A stretch of DNA of 30,075 bases from Acidimicrobiales bacterium (GTDB lineage Bacteria > Actinomycetota > Acidimicrobiia > Acidimicrobiales > Poriferisodalaceae), in the NCBI GenBank assembly GCA_020439485.1, contig JAGQSP010000089.1, forward strand, positions 1-30,075, given 5' to 3'. Shown here piece after piece: positions 1 to 9,150 of this stretch (the first letter of the stretch is position 1; each line of letters begins with the position of its first letter). Position numbers and translations under genes: made by a program. The notes beneath the pieces were generated by a model. That model worked only from the letters and a program-made list of their open reading frames with translations. It was not told the origin of the DNA and did not search any database.

Positions 1-9
1 CGCTTCAGT

Positions 10-51
10 AAAACGTCAGCACTATCGAGCACTCGCTCAACACTGCTGACG
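10..51 (-). terminator. Rho-independent terminator after tRNA-Ala
   Basis: Read on the minus strand, an 8-bp perfect outer stem (CGTCAGCA with TGCTGACG) encloses a second short stem (GAGC with GCTC) and is followed directly by TTTTA. It lies about 45 bases beyond the 3' end of the tRNA, so it probably ends the tRNA transcript. The T tract is short, hence moderate confidence. Confidence 0.6.
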
Positions 52-95
52 CTTCACTTGCGTGAGCCTGACACGGGCCTGGACTACCGATTCGG

Positions 96-172
96 TGGTG
101 GAGGATGACGGGATCGAACTGACGACCCCCTGCTTGCAAAGCAGGTGCTCTAGCCAGCTGAGCTACAGCCCC
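96..172 (-). tRNA. tRNA-Ala (anticodon UGC), with a poorly paired 3' half
   Basis: A 77-base cloverleaf can be drawn on the minus strand: acceptor GGGGCTG, D-arm GCTC/GAGC, a perfect 5-bp anticodon stem CCTGC/GCAGG with loop TTTGCAA (anticodon TGC), T-loop TTCGATC, and an encoded CCA end. The G3-U70 wobble that marks alanine tRNAs is present. The 3' half fits badly: acceptor pairs 5-7 are C-C, T-T and G-A, and two of the five T-stem pairs (T-T, A-C) are mismatched. The 5' half and anticodon arm look normal. It may be a functional but divergent tRNA, a chimera with crossover in the T-loop, or a decaying copy. Confidence 0.8.
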
Positions 173-481
173 TCACGGGAACCACGATGGTACCGGACTG
201 TGCACCCACATCGCGCAGATCTGGCTCAGGTCGACGGCGTCAACTTCCGATGGAGGGGCATGGTTCGTCCCGCTCTCGCCATCCGCCGCCACTGGCACCG
301 GTTGACCACGCTCAGCGCCGAGCGTGGGGAGGAGTTCATACCGATCGACCTCGAGGCGATATTGAGCAGCCTCCAGTTGAACCAACGCCAGAACCTGGCG
401 CTGCTGGTGGCCTGCCACCAGAGCGCCCGACCCGTCCGCGTCAGCGCGTACGGGGCCTGAGCGAGGACCTGGCGACCGACC
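173..481. other. Intergenic stretch without a supported gene
   Basis: These 309 bases separate the leftward tRNA-Ala from the 3' end of the leftward M20 peptidase gene. Several open frames cross it on both strands, but none has a ribosome binding site, a recognisable domain or a plausible protein composition. The tRNA promoter should lie here on the minus strand. A TTGACG at 238-243 (minus) is a possible -35 element, but I see no convincing -10 at the right distance. Confidence 0.5.
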
Positions 482-1681
482 CTAGAGCGGGTCGGCGGCC
501 TTGTCGGCGTCGAGCTGACGCCAAGCCGCATTCCTCAGTTCGGCGTCCGACCAGATGTCGATGACGGTGCGGGCCAACGCCTTGGCCCCGTCGACAACGG
601 CCCGGTCTGCTGCCTCTGACGCCGCCGCAGCTGCGAACGCCCGCTCGTGAATGGCCACACCCTCGGGCGCCAGGGCGATGACCGGGTGAATCGAAGGAAA
701 GTTGCGGCTGACCACACCCATGTCGGTGCTGCCGAACACGTTGCCCGTGGCCGGCCCAGGACGAACTGGGCTTCGACCGATCGACTGTGAGTTGGCCACG
801 TATCGCTCGACCAGCACGGCATTGTCGAGCACCTGCGAGCCGATGCGAGGCTCGGTCATTTCGACCTGGCAACCGGCCGCCATGCCACCGGCCTCGAGGC
901 AGGCGATCATCCGAGGCAACAGGTCCTTGACCGACGAGACCGACGCGCCCCTGCACACCCATCGGATCGAAACCCGCTCGGGAATGACGTTGGACCTGGT
1001 GGGCACCTCCTGGAACGCACCGTGAATGCGCTGGTCGGGAGCCATCTGCTGACGCAGCGCGCTGATGTTGTTGTAACCGTTGATCGCCGCGTCGAGTGCG
1101 TTGCGCCCGAGCCAAGGTGCTGACGCGGCGTGCGAGGCGTGGCCGTGATAGGTGACCAGCACCACGCCCACAGCCAGGGTGGTCATGCGGTCTAGTTCGC
1201 GGTCGCCCGGATGCACCATGAGGGCCGCGTCGACACCCTCGAACGCCCCGTCGTCGAGCATGAGCCCCTTGCCGTTGCCGCCCTCCTCGGCGGGCGTGCC
1301 GAGCAACCGCACCCGGCCACCGGCCGCCTCGGCCAACGCGGCCGCCGCCAACCCGGCGCCGAGACCCGCAGTGGCGATGACATTGTGGCCACACGCATGG
1401 CCGATGTTCTCGAGGGCGTCGTACTCGCAGCAGACGGCCACGATGGGGCCCTCGGAACCAGCATCGACCCTGAAAGCGGTGTCGAGCCCGTGGGCGTGCC
1501 GAACCACCTGCAAGCCCTCGGCCGCGATGGCGTCAGTGAGCACCTGATGGGCATGATGCTCTTCGAACATCAGCTCGGGATGTGCGTGTAGGTCGTGGCT
1601 CAGCTCGACCAGCACCGGCGCCAAACGGTCGACCTCGGCGTCGGCCCTGGCCTTCAGTTCTTCGACCGATGCTCCGGCCAT
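482..1681 (-). CDS. M20 family metallopeptidase / amidohydrolase
   Basis: A zinc-dependent hydrolase of the M20 family, closest in motif layout to the M20D / PM20D2-like amidohydrolases that cleave small amide or dipeptide substrates; the substrate cannot be read from sequence. The 399-residue protein has an HAHPE motif near residue 34, EYDAL at 86-90 followed by HACGHN at 95-100 (metal binding), and PAEEGG at 130-135 with the catalytic glutamates, then the usual dimerisation insert. No signal peptide is visible, so it is probably cytoplasmic. The ATG at 1681 is preferred over further upstream codons because GAGGAG lies just ahead of it, inside the end of the SDR gene; four bases separate the two genes, which suggests translational coupling in a two-gene operon. 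Confidence 0.88.
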   Translation of the reverse strand: MAGASVEELKARADAEVDRLAPVLVELSHDLHAHPELMFEEHHAHQVLTDAIAAEGLQVVRHAHGLDTAFRVDAGSEGPIVAVCCEYDALENIGHACGHNVIATAGLGAGLAAAALAEAAGGRVRLLGTPAEEGGNGKGLMLDDGAFEGVDAALMVHPGDRELDRMTTLAVGVVLVTYHGHASHAASAPWLGRNALDAAINGYNNISALRQQMAPDQRIHGAFQEVPTRSNVIPERVSIRWVCRGASVSSVKDLLPRMIACLEAGGMAAGCQVEMTEPRIGSQVLDNAVLVERYVANSQSIGRSPVRPGPATGNVFGSTDMGVVSRNFPSIHPVIALAPEGVAIHERAFAAAAASEAADRAVVDGAKALARTVIDIWSDAELRNAAWRQLDADKAADPL

Positions 1682-1685
1682 GGTG

Positions 1686-2468
1686 CTAGTCCTCCTCGTA
1701 GGCGCGCCAGTCTTGGCCGCCTCCGTGAACGTTGATCTTCTCGCCGGTGACATACCCGGCCTCGGCCGAGACGAAGAACTTGACGACCCTGGCGATGTCT
1801 GCGGGCGTACACACATGGCCGAACGGCATTATGCGATCGAGTTCGTTGATGTCGTCGACGCCCACGACCGCCTTGGCCAGCCGCGAGCCCATGTCGGTGG
1901 CGACCAGACCAGGTGCCACCACGTTGACGTGCATGCCATGCGGCCGTTCTTCTTTGGCCAACGTGAACGCCAACGACTCCATGGCCGCCTTGCCCATCGA
2001 GTAGGGGGCGCCGTTGGCGCCGTGGCTGAGGGTGGCGACCGACGAGATGAACACCATGTCGGAACGTGGGTTCTCACGCATGTACGGAATGGCGACGCTG
2101 GCCAGATGGTGTGGACCCAGCGCATGGGTGGCCATGACCCTCTGCAACTCGGCGGCGTCGGTCTTGACGACGGGCAGGCCCCGGCTGGCGATGCCACCGT
2201 TCTGGATCAAGATGTCGAGCTTGCCGAAATCGGCAACCACCTGACCGACCATGCGCTCGTTGTCTTCGGGTTCGGTGACCGACCCCTGATAGGCCTTGGC
2301 GCGGCCCCCGGCAGCCTCGATGGCAGCCACGGTTTCGTTGGCCGCCTCTTCGTCGCGTCGATAGTTGACAGCTACCGCGGCACCGGCCTGGGCCAGCATC
2401 TCGGAGATTCCCCGCCCGATGCCACGACCGCCTCCGGTGACCAGAGCTACGCGCCCTTCGAGACTCAT
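1686..2468 (-). CDS. SDR family NAD(P)-dependent oxidoreductase
   Basis: A classical short-chain dehydrogenase/reductase of 260 residues, the usual length for the family. The Rossmann cofactor motif TGGGRGIG is at residues 11-18, and the catalytic set is S143, Y156 and K160 with the standard 13-residue spacing between Ser and Tyr. The usual NNAG motif reads QNGG (89-92), a mild departure. The C-terminal YVTGEKINVHGG follows the family pattern. The substrate is unknown. It is the first gene of a leftward pair with the M20 hydrolase, so the two may act on the same compound (inference). The promoter must lie in the 131-base divergent gap shared with mscL. Confidence 0.9.
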   Translation of the reverse strand: MSLEGRVALVTGGGRGIGRGISEMLAQAGAAVAVNYRRDEEAANETVAAIEAAGGRAKAYQGSVTEPEDNERMVGQVVADFGKLDILIQNGGIASRGLPVVKTDAAELQRVMATHALGPHHLASVAIPYMRENPRSDMVFISSVATLSHGANGAPYSMGKAAMESLAFTLAKEERPHGMHVNVVAPGLVATDMGSRLAKAVVGVDDINELDRIMPFGHVCTPADIARVVKFFVSAEAGYVTGEKINVHGGGQDWRAYEED

Positions 2469-2599
2469 CGACTACCCCCAGACTCGTCTGACAACTGACC
2501 GCCGAACCTAGTGGCGTTGGACACATGGGAATAAATGACGCGACCAATCGGCTGGCAGTAGCGTCCCAGCGGGGACCTCACAAGGAGACACGAAAGAAA

Positions 2600-3019
2600 A
2601 TGAAAAACCTGCTCGCCGAATTCCGCGAATTCGTTGACAAGGGCAACATCGTCGACGCCGCCGTCGGCCTGATCCTGGCGTTGGCGTTCAAGCCAGTGGT
2701 CGATTCGTTGGTAAACGACGTCATCATGCAGGTCGTCGCTGCAATCTTCGGACAGCCCGACTTCTCGGCGCTGTCGATCCACTGGGGTGACCCCGTCAGC
2801 GTCGACGAGTTCGGTCGCACGATCTATGACGGTGGCCAGATCTTCTACGGCAGCTTCATCAACACCGTGATCTCGTTCCTGATCATCGCGTTCATCGTGT
2901 TCTTGATGGTCAAGGCCTACAACAACTTCAAGCGGTCCAAGGAAGAAGAGGCTGCCGAAGAGGCCGGCCCCAGCGAGATCGATCTGCTGACCGAGATTCG
3001 CGTTTCTCTGAAGAAGTGA
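2600..3019 (+). CDS. mscL: Large-conductance mechanosensitive channel MscL
   Basis: MscL is a homopentameric inner-membrane channel that opens under membrane tension to release solutes after osmotic downshock. The 139-residue product has the family layout: amphipathic N-terminal helix, TM1 (about 16-46, with GNIVDAAVG), a periplasmic loop containing the YGSFIN stretch, TM2 (about 84-106), and a charged C-terminal helix rich in Glu and Lys. The ATG at 2600 is chosen because AAGGAGA lies 11 bases upstream and because the protein then starts at the conserved N-terminal helix; an in-frame codon at 2525 would add 25 residues with no family counterpart. A Gln replaces the common Pro after the IIM-like end of TM1. 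The gene appears monocistronic. Confidence 0.95.
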   Translation: MKNLLAEFREFVDKGNIVDAAVGLILALAFKPVVDSLVNDVIMQVVAAIFGQPDFSALSIHWGDPVSVDEFGRTIYDGGQIFYGSFINTVISFLIIAFIVFLMVKAYNNFKRSKEEEAAEEAGPSEIDLLTEIRVSLKK

Positions 3020-3067
3020 GCCCCGCGGCGGTCTAACTTGGGCGCTCCGCCACCGCAGGAGAGCCCC

Positions 3068-3958
3068 GTGCAGATCGCCGTATTCGGATTCGCTCCGACC
3101 ATCGAAGCCCTGACCCATGAGCTGAAAACGACTCGCGGTCAGGGCTTTGCTTCTTACTGGATGCCCCAGATCTTTGGCCTGGATGCCCTGACGGCCCTGG
3201 CGGTGGCCGCGCGCGAGGTGCCCGACATCGAGGTGGGCACCTCGGTGATTCCCACCTATCCGCGGCATCCGATGATGCTGGCCCAGCAGGCTCTGACCAC
3301 CCAGCAGGCCATCGGTGGACGGCTGGCACTGGGCATCGGCTTGTCTCACAAGCCCGTGGTCGAGGGTATGTGGGGCTATCCGTTCGACAAGCCGGTGCGG
3401 CACATGCGTGAGTACCTGAGCGCCCTGGTTCCACTGCTGCGCGACAAGCGAACGTCATTCGGGGGCGAGACCATCGTCAGCCGCGGCCAGATCGAGGTCG
3501 AAGCGCCCGCCCCGCCAGTGCTGGTGGCCGCGTTGGGGCCCCAGATGCTGAAGCTCACCGGCCAGATGGCCGACGGCACCATCACCTGGATGGTCGGGCC
3601 GCGCACCCTGGCCGAACTGACCGTGCCGACGATCGGCGAGGCGGCCCAGGCTGCCGGTCGGTCTGCGCCCCGTATCGTCGCAGGGGTGCCAATTTGTGTG
3701 ACCGAACAGCCCGACGCGGCCCGCGAGCGGGCCGCGCGCGACTATGCGGTCTACGGTCAGCTGCCCTCGTACCGTGCGATGCTGGACCACGAGGGTTTGG
3801 GCGGGCCCCAAGACCTGGCCCTGATCGGAACTGCCGACGAGGTCGCGTCCCGAATCGAGACCTTCCGAGAGGCCGGCGTCACCACACTTGCGGCGTCGGA
3901 GTTCGGTTCGCCGGACGAGCGAGCGGCGACCAGACAGTTGCTGGTCTCACTTCTATGA
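3068..3958 (+). CDS. LLM-class F420-dependent oxidoreductase
   Basis: A flavin/F420-dependent oxidoreductase of the luciferase-like monooxygenase superfamily, 296 residues. It resembles the F420-dependent subfamily typified by MSMEG_4879 (for example the GIGLSHKPVVEGMWGY and KPVRHMREYLSAL stretches), so coenzyme F420 is the likely cofactor; the substrate is unknown. The start is taken as GTG at 3068, where AGGAGA lies five bases upstream; the longer frame from TTG at 3038 would add ten residues without a binding site. The stop codon overlaps the ATG of the next gene as ATGA, so this gene and the EamA transporter are translationally coupled. Confidence 0.88.
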   Translation: MQIAVFGFAPTIEALTHELKTTRGQGFASYWMPQIFGLDALTALAVAAREVPDIEVGTSVIPTYPRHPMMLAQQALTTQQAIGGRLALGIGLSHKPVVEGMWGYPFDKPVRHMREYLSALVPLLRDKRTSFGGETIVSRGQIEVEAPAPPVLVAALGPQMLKLTGQMADGTITWMVGPRTLAELTVPTIGEAAQAAGRSAPRIVAGVPICVTEQPDAARERAARDYAVYGQLPSYRAMLDHEGLGGPQDLALIGTADEVASRIETFREAGVTTLAASEFGSPDERAATRQLLVSLL

Positions 3959-4860
3959 CCCGACCTGCGCGCCTCATATCGACCACCGAAGGCCGCAGCG
4001 ACGAGGCCTTCGCTTCCGTCGACTGGCTCTTGTTGGTGGGCATCAGCCTCACCTGGGGTTCGTCGTTCCTGTTCATCTCGATGGGGCTCGACGCATTCGA
4101 CCCCGGCGTGATCACCCTTGCAAGGGTGGCATTTGGAGCCGCCACGCTGGCTCTGCTGCCCAGGTCGCGAGTGCCGATCGATCGCGAAGACATGCCAAGG
4201 GTGGCCCTGTTGTCGGCGACGTGGATAGGCATACCGCTGACGCTGTTTCCGATAGCCCAGCAGTGGATCGCCAGTTCGGTTGCGGGAATGCTGAACGCGT
4301 TCATGCCCGCGTTGACGGCCGTTGTCGCTTCGGTGTTGTTGAGGCGCCCGCCAGGGCCCCGCCAGCGCATGGGGATAACGGCGGGGTTCGCCGGCGTGGC
4401 CTGCATCAGCCTGCCGACCATCGGCGAGGGCGACACCGCCTGGCTGGGGGTTTTGCTGGTGCTCGCCGCTACCGCCTGCTACGCAGTTTCGGCCAACATA
4501 GTCACACCCCTGCAGCACAAATACGGGTCTTTGCCGGTGCTGGCACGGGTGCAAGCCCTGGCCGCTCTGCTGGTGCTGCCCTACGGCATCTACGGACTGC
4601 CCAGATCGAACTTCGAATGGCCTTCGATGCTGGCCGTGGCAGCCCTTGGGGTCATCGGAACCGGCCTGGCCTACAGCGCATTCGGAACCCTGATCGGCAA
4701 CGTCGGCGCAACGAGGGCGTCGGTGGTGACCTACCTGATTCCTGTCGTGGCGGTGGTACTGGGCGTGCTCGTTCGCGATGAGAGCATTGCCGCTCTTGCC
4801 ATAGTGGGATGCTGCCTGGTGTTGACCGGTGCCTGGCTGAGCAGCCGGCAGGGTCACTGA
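3955..4860 (+). CDS. EamA/DMT-family transporter
   Basis: A 301-residue integral membrane protein of the drug/metabolite transporter superfamily, made of two EamA repeats with about ten hydrophobic segments. The first repeat starts with LLLVGISLTWGSSFLFI and the second with the AATACYAVSANIV segment; the C-terminal VTYLIPVVAVVLGVLV is typical. Such proteins export or exchange small metabolites; the substrate cannot be assigned. The start is the ATG overlapping the stop of the upstream LLM oxidoreductase (ATGA), so the pair forms an operon. It converges with the next gene, leaving only 24 bases and no clear terminator. Confidence 0.88.
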   Translation: MTRPARLISTTEGRSDEAFASVDWLLLVGISLTWGSSFLFISMGLDAFDPGVITLARVAFGAATLALLPRSRVPIDREDMPRVALLSATWIGIPLTLFPIAQQWIASSVAGMLNAFMPALTAVVASVLLRRPPGPRQRMGITAGFAGVACISLPTIGEGDTAWLGVLLVLAATACYAVSANIVTPLQHKYGSLPVLARVQALAALLVLPYGIYGLPRSNFEWPSMLAVAALGVIGTGLAYSAFGTLIGNVGATRASVVTYLIPVVAVVLGVLVRDESIAALAIVGCCLVLTGAWLSSRQGH

Positions 4861-4884
4861 CCGGGCTTACCCCACTCCTGCGGA

Positions 4885-6396
<1,512 letters not shown>

Positions 6397-6419
6397 AGCG
6401 CACTCTCCCTTCCACAAAC

Positions 6420-6447
6420 GGGTCGGCACTATGGGTTCAGAGTTGAA
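6420..6447 (-). promoter_or_regulatory. Possible FliA-type promoter of the HDOD-GGDEF gene
   Basis: On the minus strand TTCA, 16 bases, then GCCGACCC resembles the shared flagellar promoter of this window, about 24 bases upstream of the GTG start. The -35 part is the weakest of the series, so this is tentative. Confidence 0.3.
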
Positions 6448-6485
6448 TGCCCCGATGAAGATTTAGGAAATCGGCTTCGGGCAAC

Positions 6486-7544
6486 TCAGACCGTGACCGG
6501 AACCCGCTCGACCAGAGCTGACTCGACCACCACGTACTCGCCGTCGTCATCGGCCGACGCAAAGGGAGCGAACAAGGCGTCCCATCGCTGGCTCCAGAGT
6601 GCCGTTGACCGGACGGTGTCTGCCGCAGCCTCGCCCATCTCGCGCAGACCCTGCTGATCGGCCAACAACATCGGCACCAGTTGAACGACGTCGGCGTCAC
6701 TGACGAAGGTGGCGATGTCGGATCCCGGTGAGAAGACCGAGCTGATTCCGCCGCGCTCGAGCGTCAGCGTCGGGGTCGCGACGGCGGCGGCGTCGAGAGT
6801 GCACTGAGACACCGGCGCTTCCCAAGCCGAGATCTGGGCGAGCGCCTGGCTCGACACGTGGGCAGGCAACTCGAGATGCAGCGCTGCGCCCGCCAAGACG
6901 TTCCCCAACTCAGAGTGGGCAACCCGACCAAACGAGTGCTCGACCAGGTCGGGGTGGAGGCTCCAGCCAGATCCGTAAAGCCGCACGGAGACGCCGGCCT
7001 CGAGGACCATGCGGGCGATGTCGGCGCCGCGATCATCGGGTTCACCGATGATCACCACACCGTCGCGCCGCTCGGGTTCGATCGCCCGATCGAGCATCGA
7101 GGGTTCGACGGCCGGCGCCAGCATCGAAAGGCGATAGCTGCCGTAGGGGGCAAGGCGTTGATAGACGGACGGATCGCACACCGTCGTGAGGTCGTACTCG
7201 GCCAACGCCTCTTCGACGTCATGGTGACGGGTGACGGCATCGGCGAACACGGTCGACGTGTGGACAGCTACGGCCACGGTGCCCGTCTCGGCGGTGGCCA
7301 AGCGAACCTGGCGAGCAGACAGATCGCCCGGGGTGGGAACGTGCACCAGGATGTGCGGTCCATAGGTGTGGAGGAGATGGCGCAGCGCGCCCTCGGCATC
7401 AGACCTGATGAACCCGGATTGGCCAACAGCCACCGGATCGAAGGTGATGACCTCGTGGCCCAGTTCGCGAAGCGACCCGACGACATGTGCCGACACGGCG
7501 CTTCTCGGATCTGCGGCCCCGCGGCCGCACACCAAAACACGCAT
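6486..7544 (-). CDS. CgeB-like glycosyltransferase family protein
   Basis: A 352-residue protein with a GT-B-like outline: an N-terminal Rossmann-type segment (MRVLVCGRGAADPRS) and a C-terminal half ending in a segment like those of CgeB / spore-protein-YkvP glycosyltransferases (LYGSGW, a histidine-containing FGRVAHSELGNVLAGAALHLEL stretch broken over two strands, then a conserved glutamate region ERGGISSVFSPG). The ATG at 7544 follows GGGAGG by a few bases, which decides it over codons up to 7631. It is downstream of another glycosyltransferase-like gene that has a flagellar-type promoter and beside the flagellins, so flagellin glycosylation is a reasonable guess. The fold assignment is by eye. 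Confidence 0.6.
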   Translation of the reverse strand: MRVLVCGRGAADPRSAVSAHVVGSLRELGHEVITFDPVAVGQSGFIRSDAEGALRHLLHTYGPHILVHVPTPGDLSARQVRLATAETGTVAVAVHTSTVFADAVTRHHDVEEALAEYDLTTVCDPSVYQRLAPYGSYRLSMLAPAVEPSMLDRAIEPERRDGVVIIGEPDDRGADIARMVLEAGVSVRLYGSGWSLHPDLVEHSFGRVAHSELGNVLAGAALHLELPAHVSSQALAQISAWEAPVSQCTLDAAAVATPTLTLERGGISSVFSPGSDIATFVSDADVVQLVPMLLADQQGLREMGEAAADTVRSTALWSQRWDALFAPFASADDDGEYVVVESALVERVPVTV

Positions 7545-7587
7545 TAGTTTCCTCCCAACAGGCTGTGATCTCGAAACGAGGCCTGGC

Positions 7588-7613
7588 TGGTGGCGCCGAA
7601 TCGAGCGCCACCA
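7588..7613 (-). other. Perfect 9-bp hairpin between the two glycosyltransferase-like genes
   Basis: TGGTGGCGC and GCGCCACCA flank an 8-base loop in the 88-base gap between two leftward genes. There is no T tract, so it is more likely an mRNA-processing, stabilising or attenuating hairpin than a strong terminator. Confidence 0.55.
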
Positions 7614-7632
7614 ATGAGTACCGCGTTCCAAG

Positions 7633-8928
7633 TCATGACGGGGTGACCAATCGAGAACTTTTCTCGCCTACCGTGCCCGGGCCCGCACCGAGGGTGACGA
7701 GTTCGGTCCGAACGAAGATCTGCTCGACCCCGTTCTGGTCGGGTCGACGGACTAGACCGCCTTCGGTGGATCGCAGGGCGGTCAGCGCCTCCGACCAGGC
7801 CGCAGGCTCGGGGCGACACGCATCGGGCAGCAGCACCGACTCGCTTCCCCAGCACCAACGCAAGCCGTCGGCCAGCGGATCGGGTTCCGAGCCGGGGCTC
7901 ATCGGAACCCTCAACACCAGGCCGCCCAGGGTGTCCAAGAGGTCGGCCAGGTCGGGGTCGTGTCCGGTGTCGATCACTATCAGCTGCGGCGCCTCGCGAT
8001 CGGGCGCTGCGTCGAGCACCCGATGCAGGCACTCGAGCGTCGAGGCCCCCTCTCGACCGACGACCACCACACTGAGCGACGGACGGTCAGGCCTTTCGAG
8101 GAGCCTGCCCGACCGGGCCCAAGATGCTGCCAAGCCGTCGGAACGACCCGCAACCCGCTGCCACTGGGCTATCTCGAGATCTTTCGGAAATGCCGGGGCC
8201 GGCAGACACGCCTGGGGCAGCCACGCCGGGTGCATGGCCCGCACGATGCGGTCGACATCTTCGACCCATCCTCGCCAGATGTCGGGCGACACATCGCGGC
8301 CGGGAAGCAGCCGCGACCGAGCCGGGCTGACGAATCGGCGGTCTACCCCCAGCGCTCGCCCGGAGGCGGTGTGAGACACCAATACATCTGCAACGCCGAC
8401 CCCAGTCCAGAAGACGGTTTCGTGATGATTGACGACCACAACCGGCGGTCGCGATCGCCAACCGGCAAGGGCGAGGGTCATCTCGACCGCCTGGGGTTCG
8501 GTGTGCAAGAACACCACCTCGGCCTCGTCGATCTTGCGCCTCAGCTCAGCGGCCCGAGCCAGTGGGTTGGTCGAGGGTTCGACGATGACCACCTCGGAGT
8601 GGTCAGCGGCCACCAGTTGCATCTTTTCGGCAATGTCGAAGACCGGCCCAGGCGCAGCGACGTCTACCAGGTGTATGTGACCACATCTGGGAACCTCGCT
8701 GGTGGCGACGGAGATGGTGCCTCCGAGCTGAATCAGCATGCGCTCGAGGTCGGGGTGAGCGAACCAGCCTGGATGGTGGCGCGAGGCGAAGTCGGCGGCC
8801 ATGGCACCAAGCGCTGCTGCCGCTTCGTGGCGACCCCTGACGATGGCTGTTTCCATGCGGACCAGCAGATCGCCGAAGGCCTCTCGGTGGAGTTCGATGC
8901 TCGCAAGCTCGCCGGTGGGCACGGTCAC
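7633..8928 (-). CDS. Glycosyltransferase-like protein in flagellin-flanking operon
   Basis: A 431-residue protein I cannot assign firmly. The middle (about 80-240) looks like a GT-B Rossmann-type region, and the C-terminal part (about 280-390) resembles a GT-A type 2 core (SLSVVVVGREGASTLECL, then LIVIDTGHDPDLADLL) but without a clear DxD motif, so it may be inactive or binding-only. The GTG at 8928 lacks a Shine-Dalgarno sequence; a flagellar-type promoter ends seven bases upstream, suggesting a leaderless mRNA. It is divergent from the first flagellin and probably cotranscribed with the CgeB-like gene downstream. A role in flagellin modification is inferred from this context only. Confidence 0.55.
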   Translation of the reverse strand: MTVPTGELASIELHREAFGDLLVRMETAIVRGRHEAAAALGAMAADFASRHHPGWFAHPDLERMLIQLGGTISVATSEVPRCGHIHLVDVAAPGPVFDIAEKMQLVAADHSEVVIVEPSTNPLARAAELRRKIDEAEVVFLHTEPQAVEMTLALAGWRSRPPVVVVNHHETVFWTGVGVADVLVSHTASGRALGVDRRFVSPARSRLLPGRDVSPDIWRGWVEDVDRIVRAMHPAWLPQACLPAPAFPKDLEIAQWQRVAGRSDGLAASWARSGRLLERPDRPSLSVVVVGREGASTLECLHRVLDAAPDREAPQLIVIDTGHDPDLADLLDTLGGLVLRVPMSPGSEPDPLADGLRWCWGSESVLLPDACRPEPAAWSEALTALRSTEGGLVRRPDQNGVEQIFVRTELVTLGAGPGTVGEKSSRLVTPS

Positions 8929-8935
8929 CGTTGAG

Positions 8936-8963
8936 AAGTCGACCCGAGGGGCTCCGACTTCAG
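8936..8963 (-). promoter_or_regulatory. Candidate FliA promoter of the glycosyltransferase operon
   Basis: Minus strand: CTGA, 16 bases, GTCGACTT. The -10 part ends seven bases before the GTG at 8928, so transcription would start at or next to the start codon. The same geometry is seen at flgN. Confidence 0.45.
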
Positions 8964-9067
8964 TGGCCGAGCCCGGTTGAAGCGGGGGTTTGGGGCACAG
9001 CGGCCACCAGCGGCCGAGATGTGTCGACGAGACCGCCGGACAGAAAAGCGATCACTCGACATTTCTC

Positions 9068-9096
9068 CTCACAATCGCGCAGAGGGTGACCGATGG
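9068..9096 (+). promoter_or_regulatory. Candidate FliA promoter of flagellin 1
   Basis: CTCA, 17 bases, ACCGATGG. The predicted start of transcription, about 9103, falls two bases before the CsrA-type hairpin, the same arrangement as at flagellin 2. Half of the bases differ from the strongest copies of the motif. Confidence 0.45.
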
Positions 9097-9104
9097 AAGG
9101 AGGG

Positions 9105-9120
9105 CCGACACGGATGTCGG
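9105..9120 (+). promoter_or_regulatory. CsrA-type hairpin, upstream site of flagellin 1 leader
   Basis: CCGACA and TGTCGG form a perfect 6-bp stem with the tetraloop CGGA. The core ACACGGATGT is very close to the published CsrA consensus RUACARGGAUGU with GGA in the loop. It lies about 17 bases upstream of the second site, which overlaps the ribosome binding sequence. Confidence 0.7.
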
Positions 9121-9131
9121 TGCGAATCGCA

Positions 9132-9141
9132 GTACAGGAGG
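9132..9141 (+). promoter_or_regulatory. CsrA-type site overlapping the flagellin 1 Shine-Dalgarno
   Basis: GTACAGGAGG contains the Shine-Dalgarno sequence AGGAGG, nine bases before the GTG at 9151, and matches the CsrA consensus at GUACA and GGA. Binding here would block ribosome entry, as at the second site of Bacillus subtilis hag. Confidence 0.6.
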
Positions 9142-9150
9142 TCACAAGAA

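Noticed and set aside
62..460. An open frame crossing the tRNA
   Set aside because: It runs through the tRNA on the opposite strand and has no ribosome binding site or family resemblance.
441..1394. A 317-codon open frame on the minus strand and other long frames inside the M20 gene
   Set aside because: Arg- and Gly-rich composition with no domain, out of frame with a well-supported enzyme; an artefact of high GC content.
2525..2599. An upstream in-frame start for mscL
   Set aside because: It would add 25 residues absent from the family; the start at 2600 has a good Shine-Dalgarno.
2465..3403. A 312-codon minus-strand frame over mscL and the LLM oxidoreductase
   Set aside because: It lies opposite two clear genes, and its sequence is rich in His, Gln and Asp without any recognisable motif.
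9023..9030. GTCGACGA as the flagellin 1 promoter
   Set aside because: No -35 element at the right distance; the site at 9068 fits better with the leader hairpin. GTCGAC alone is common in GC-rich DNA.
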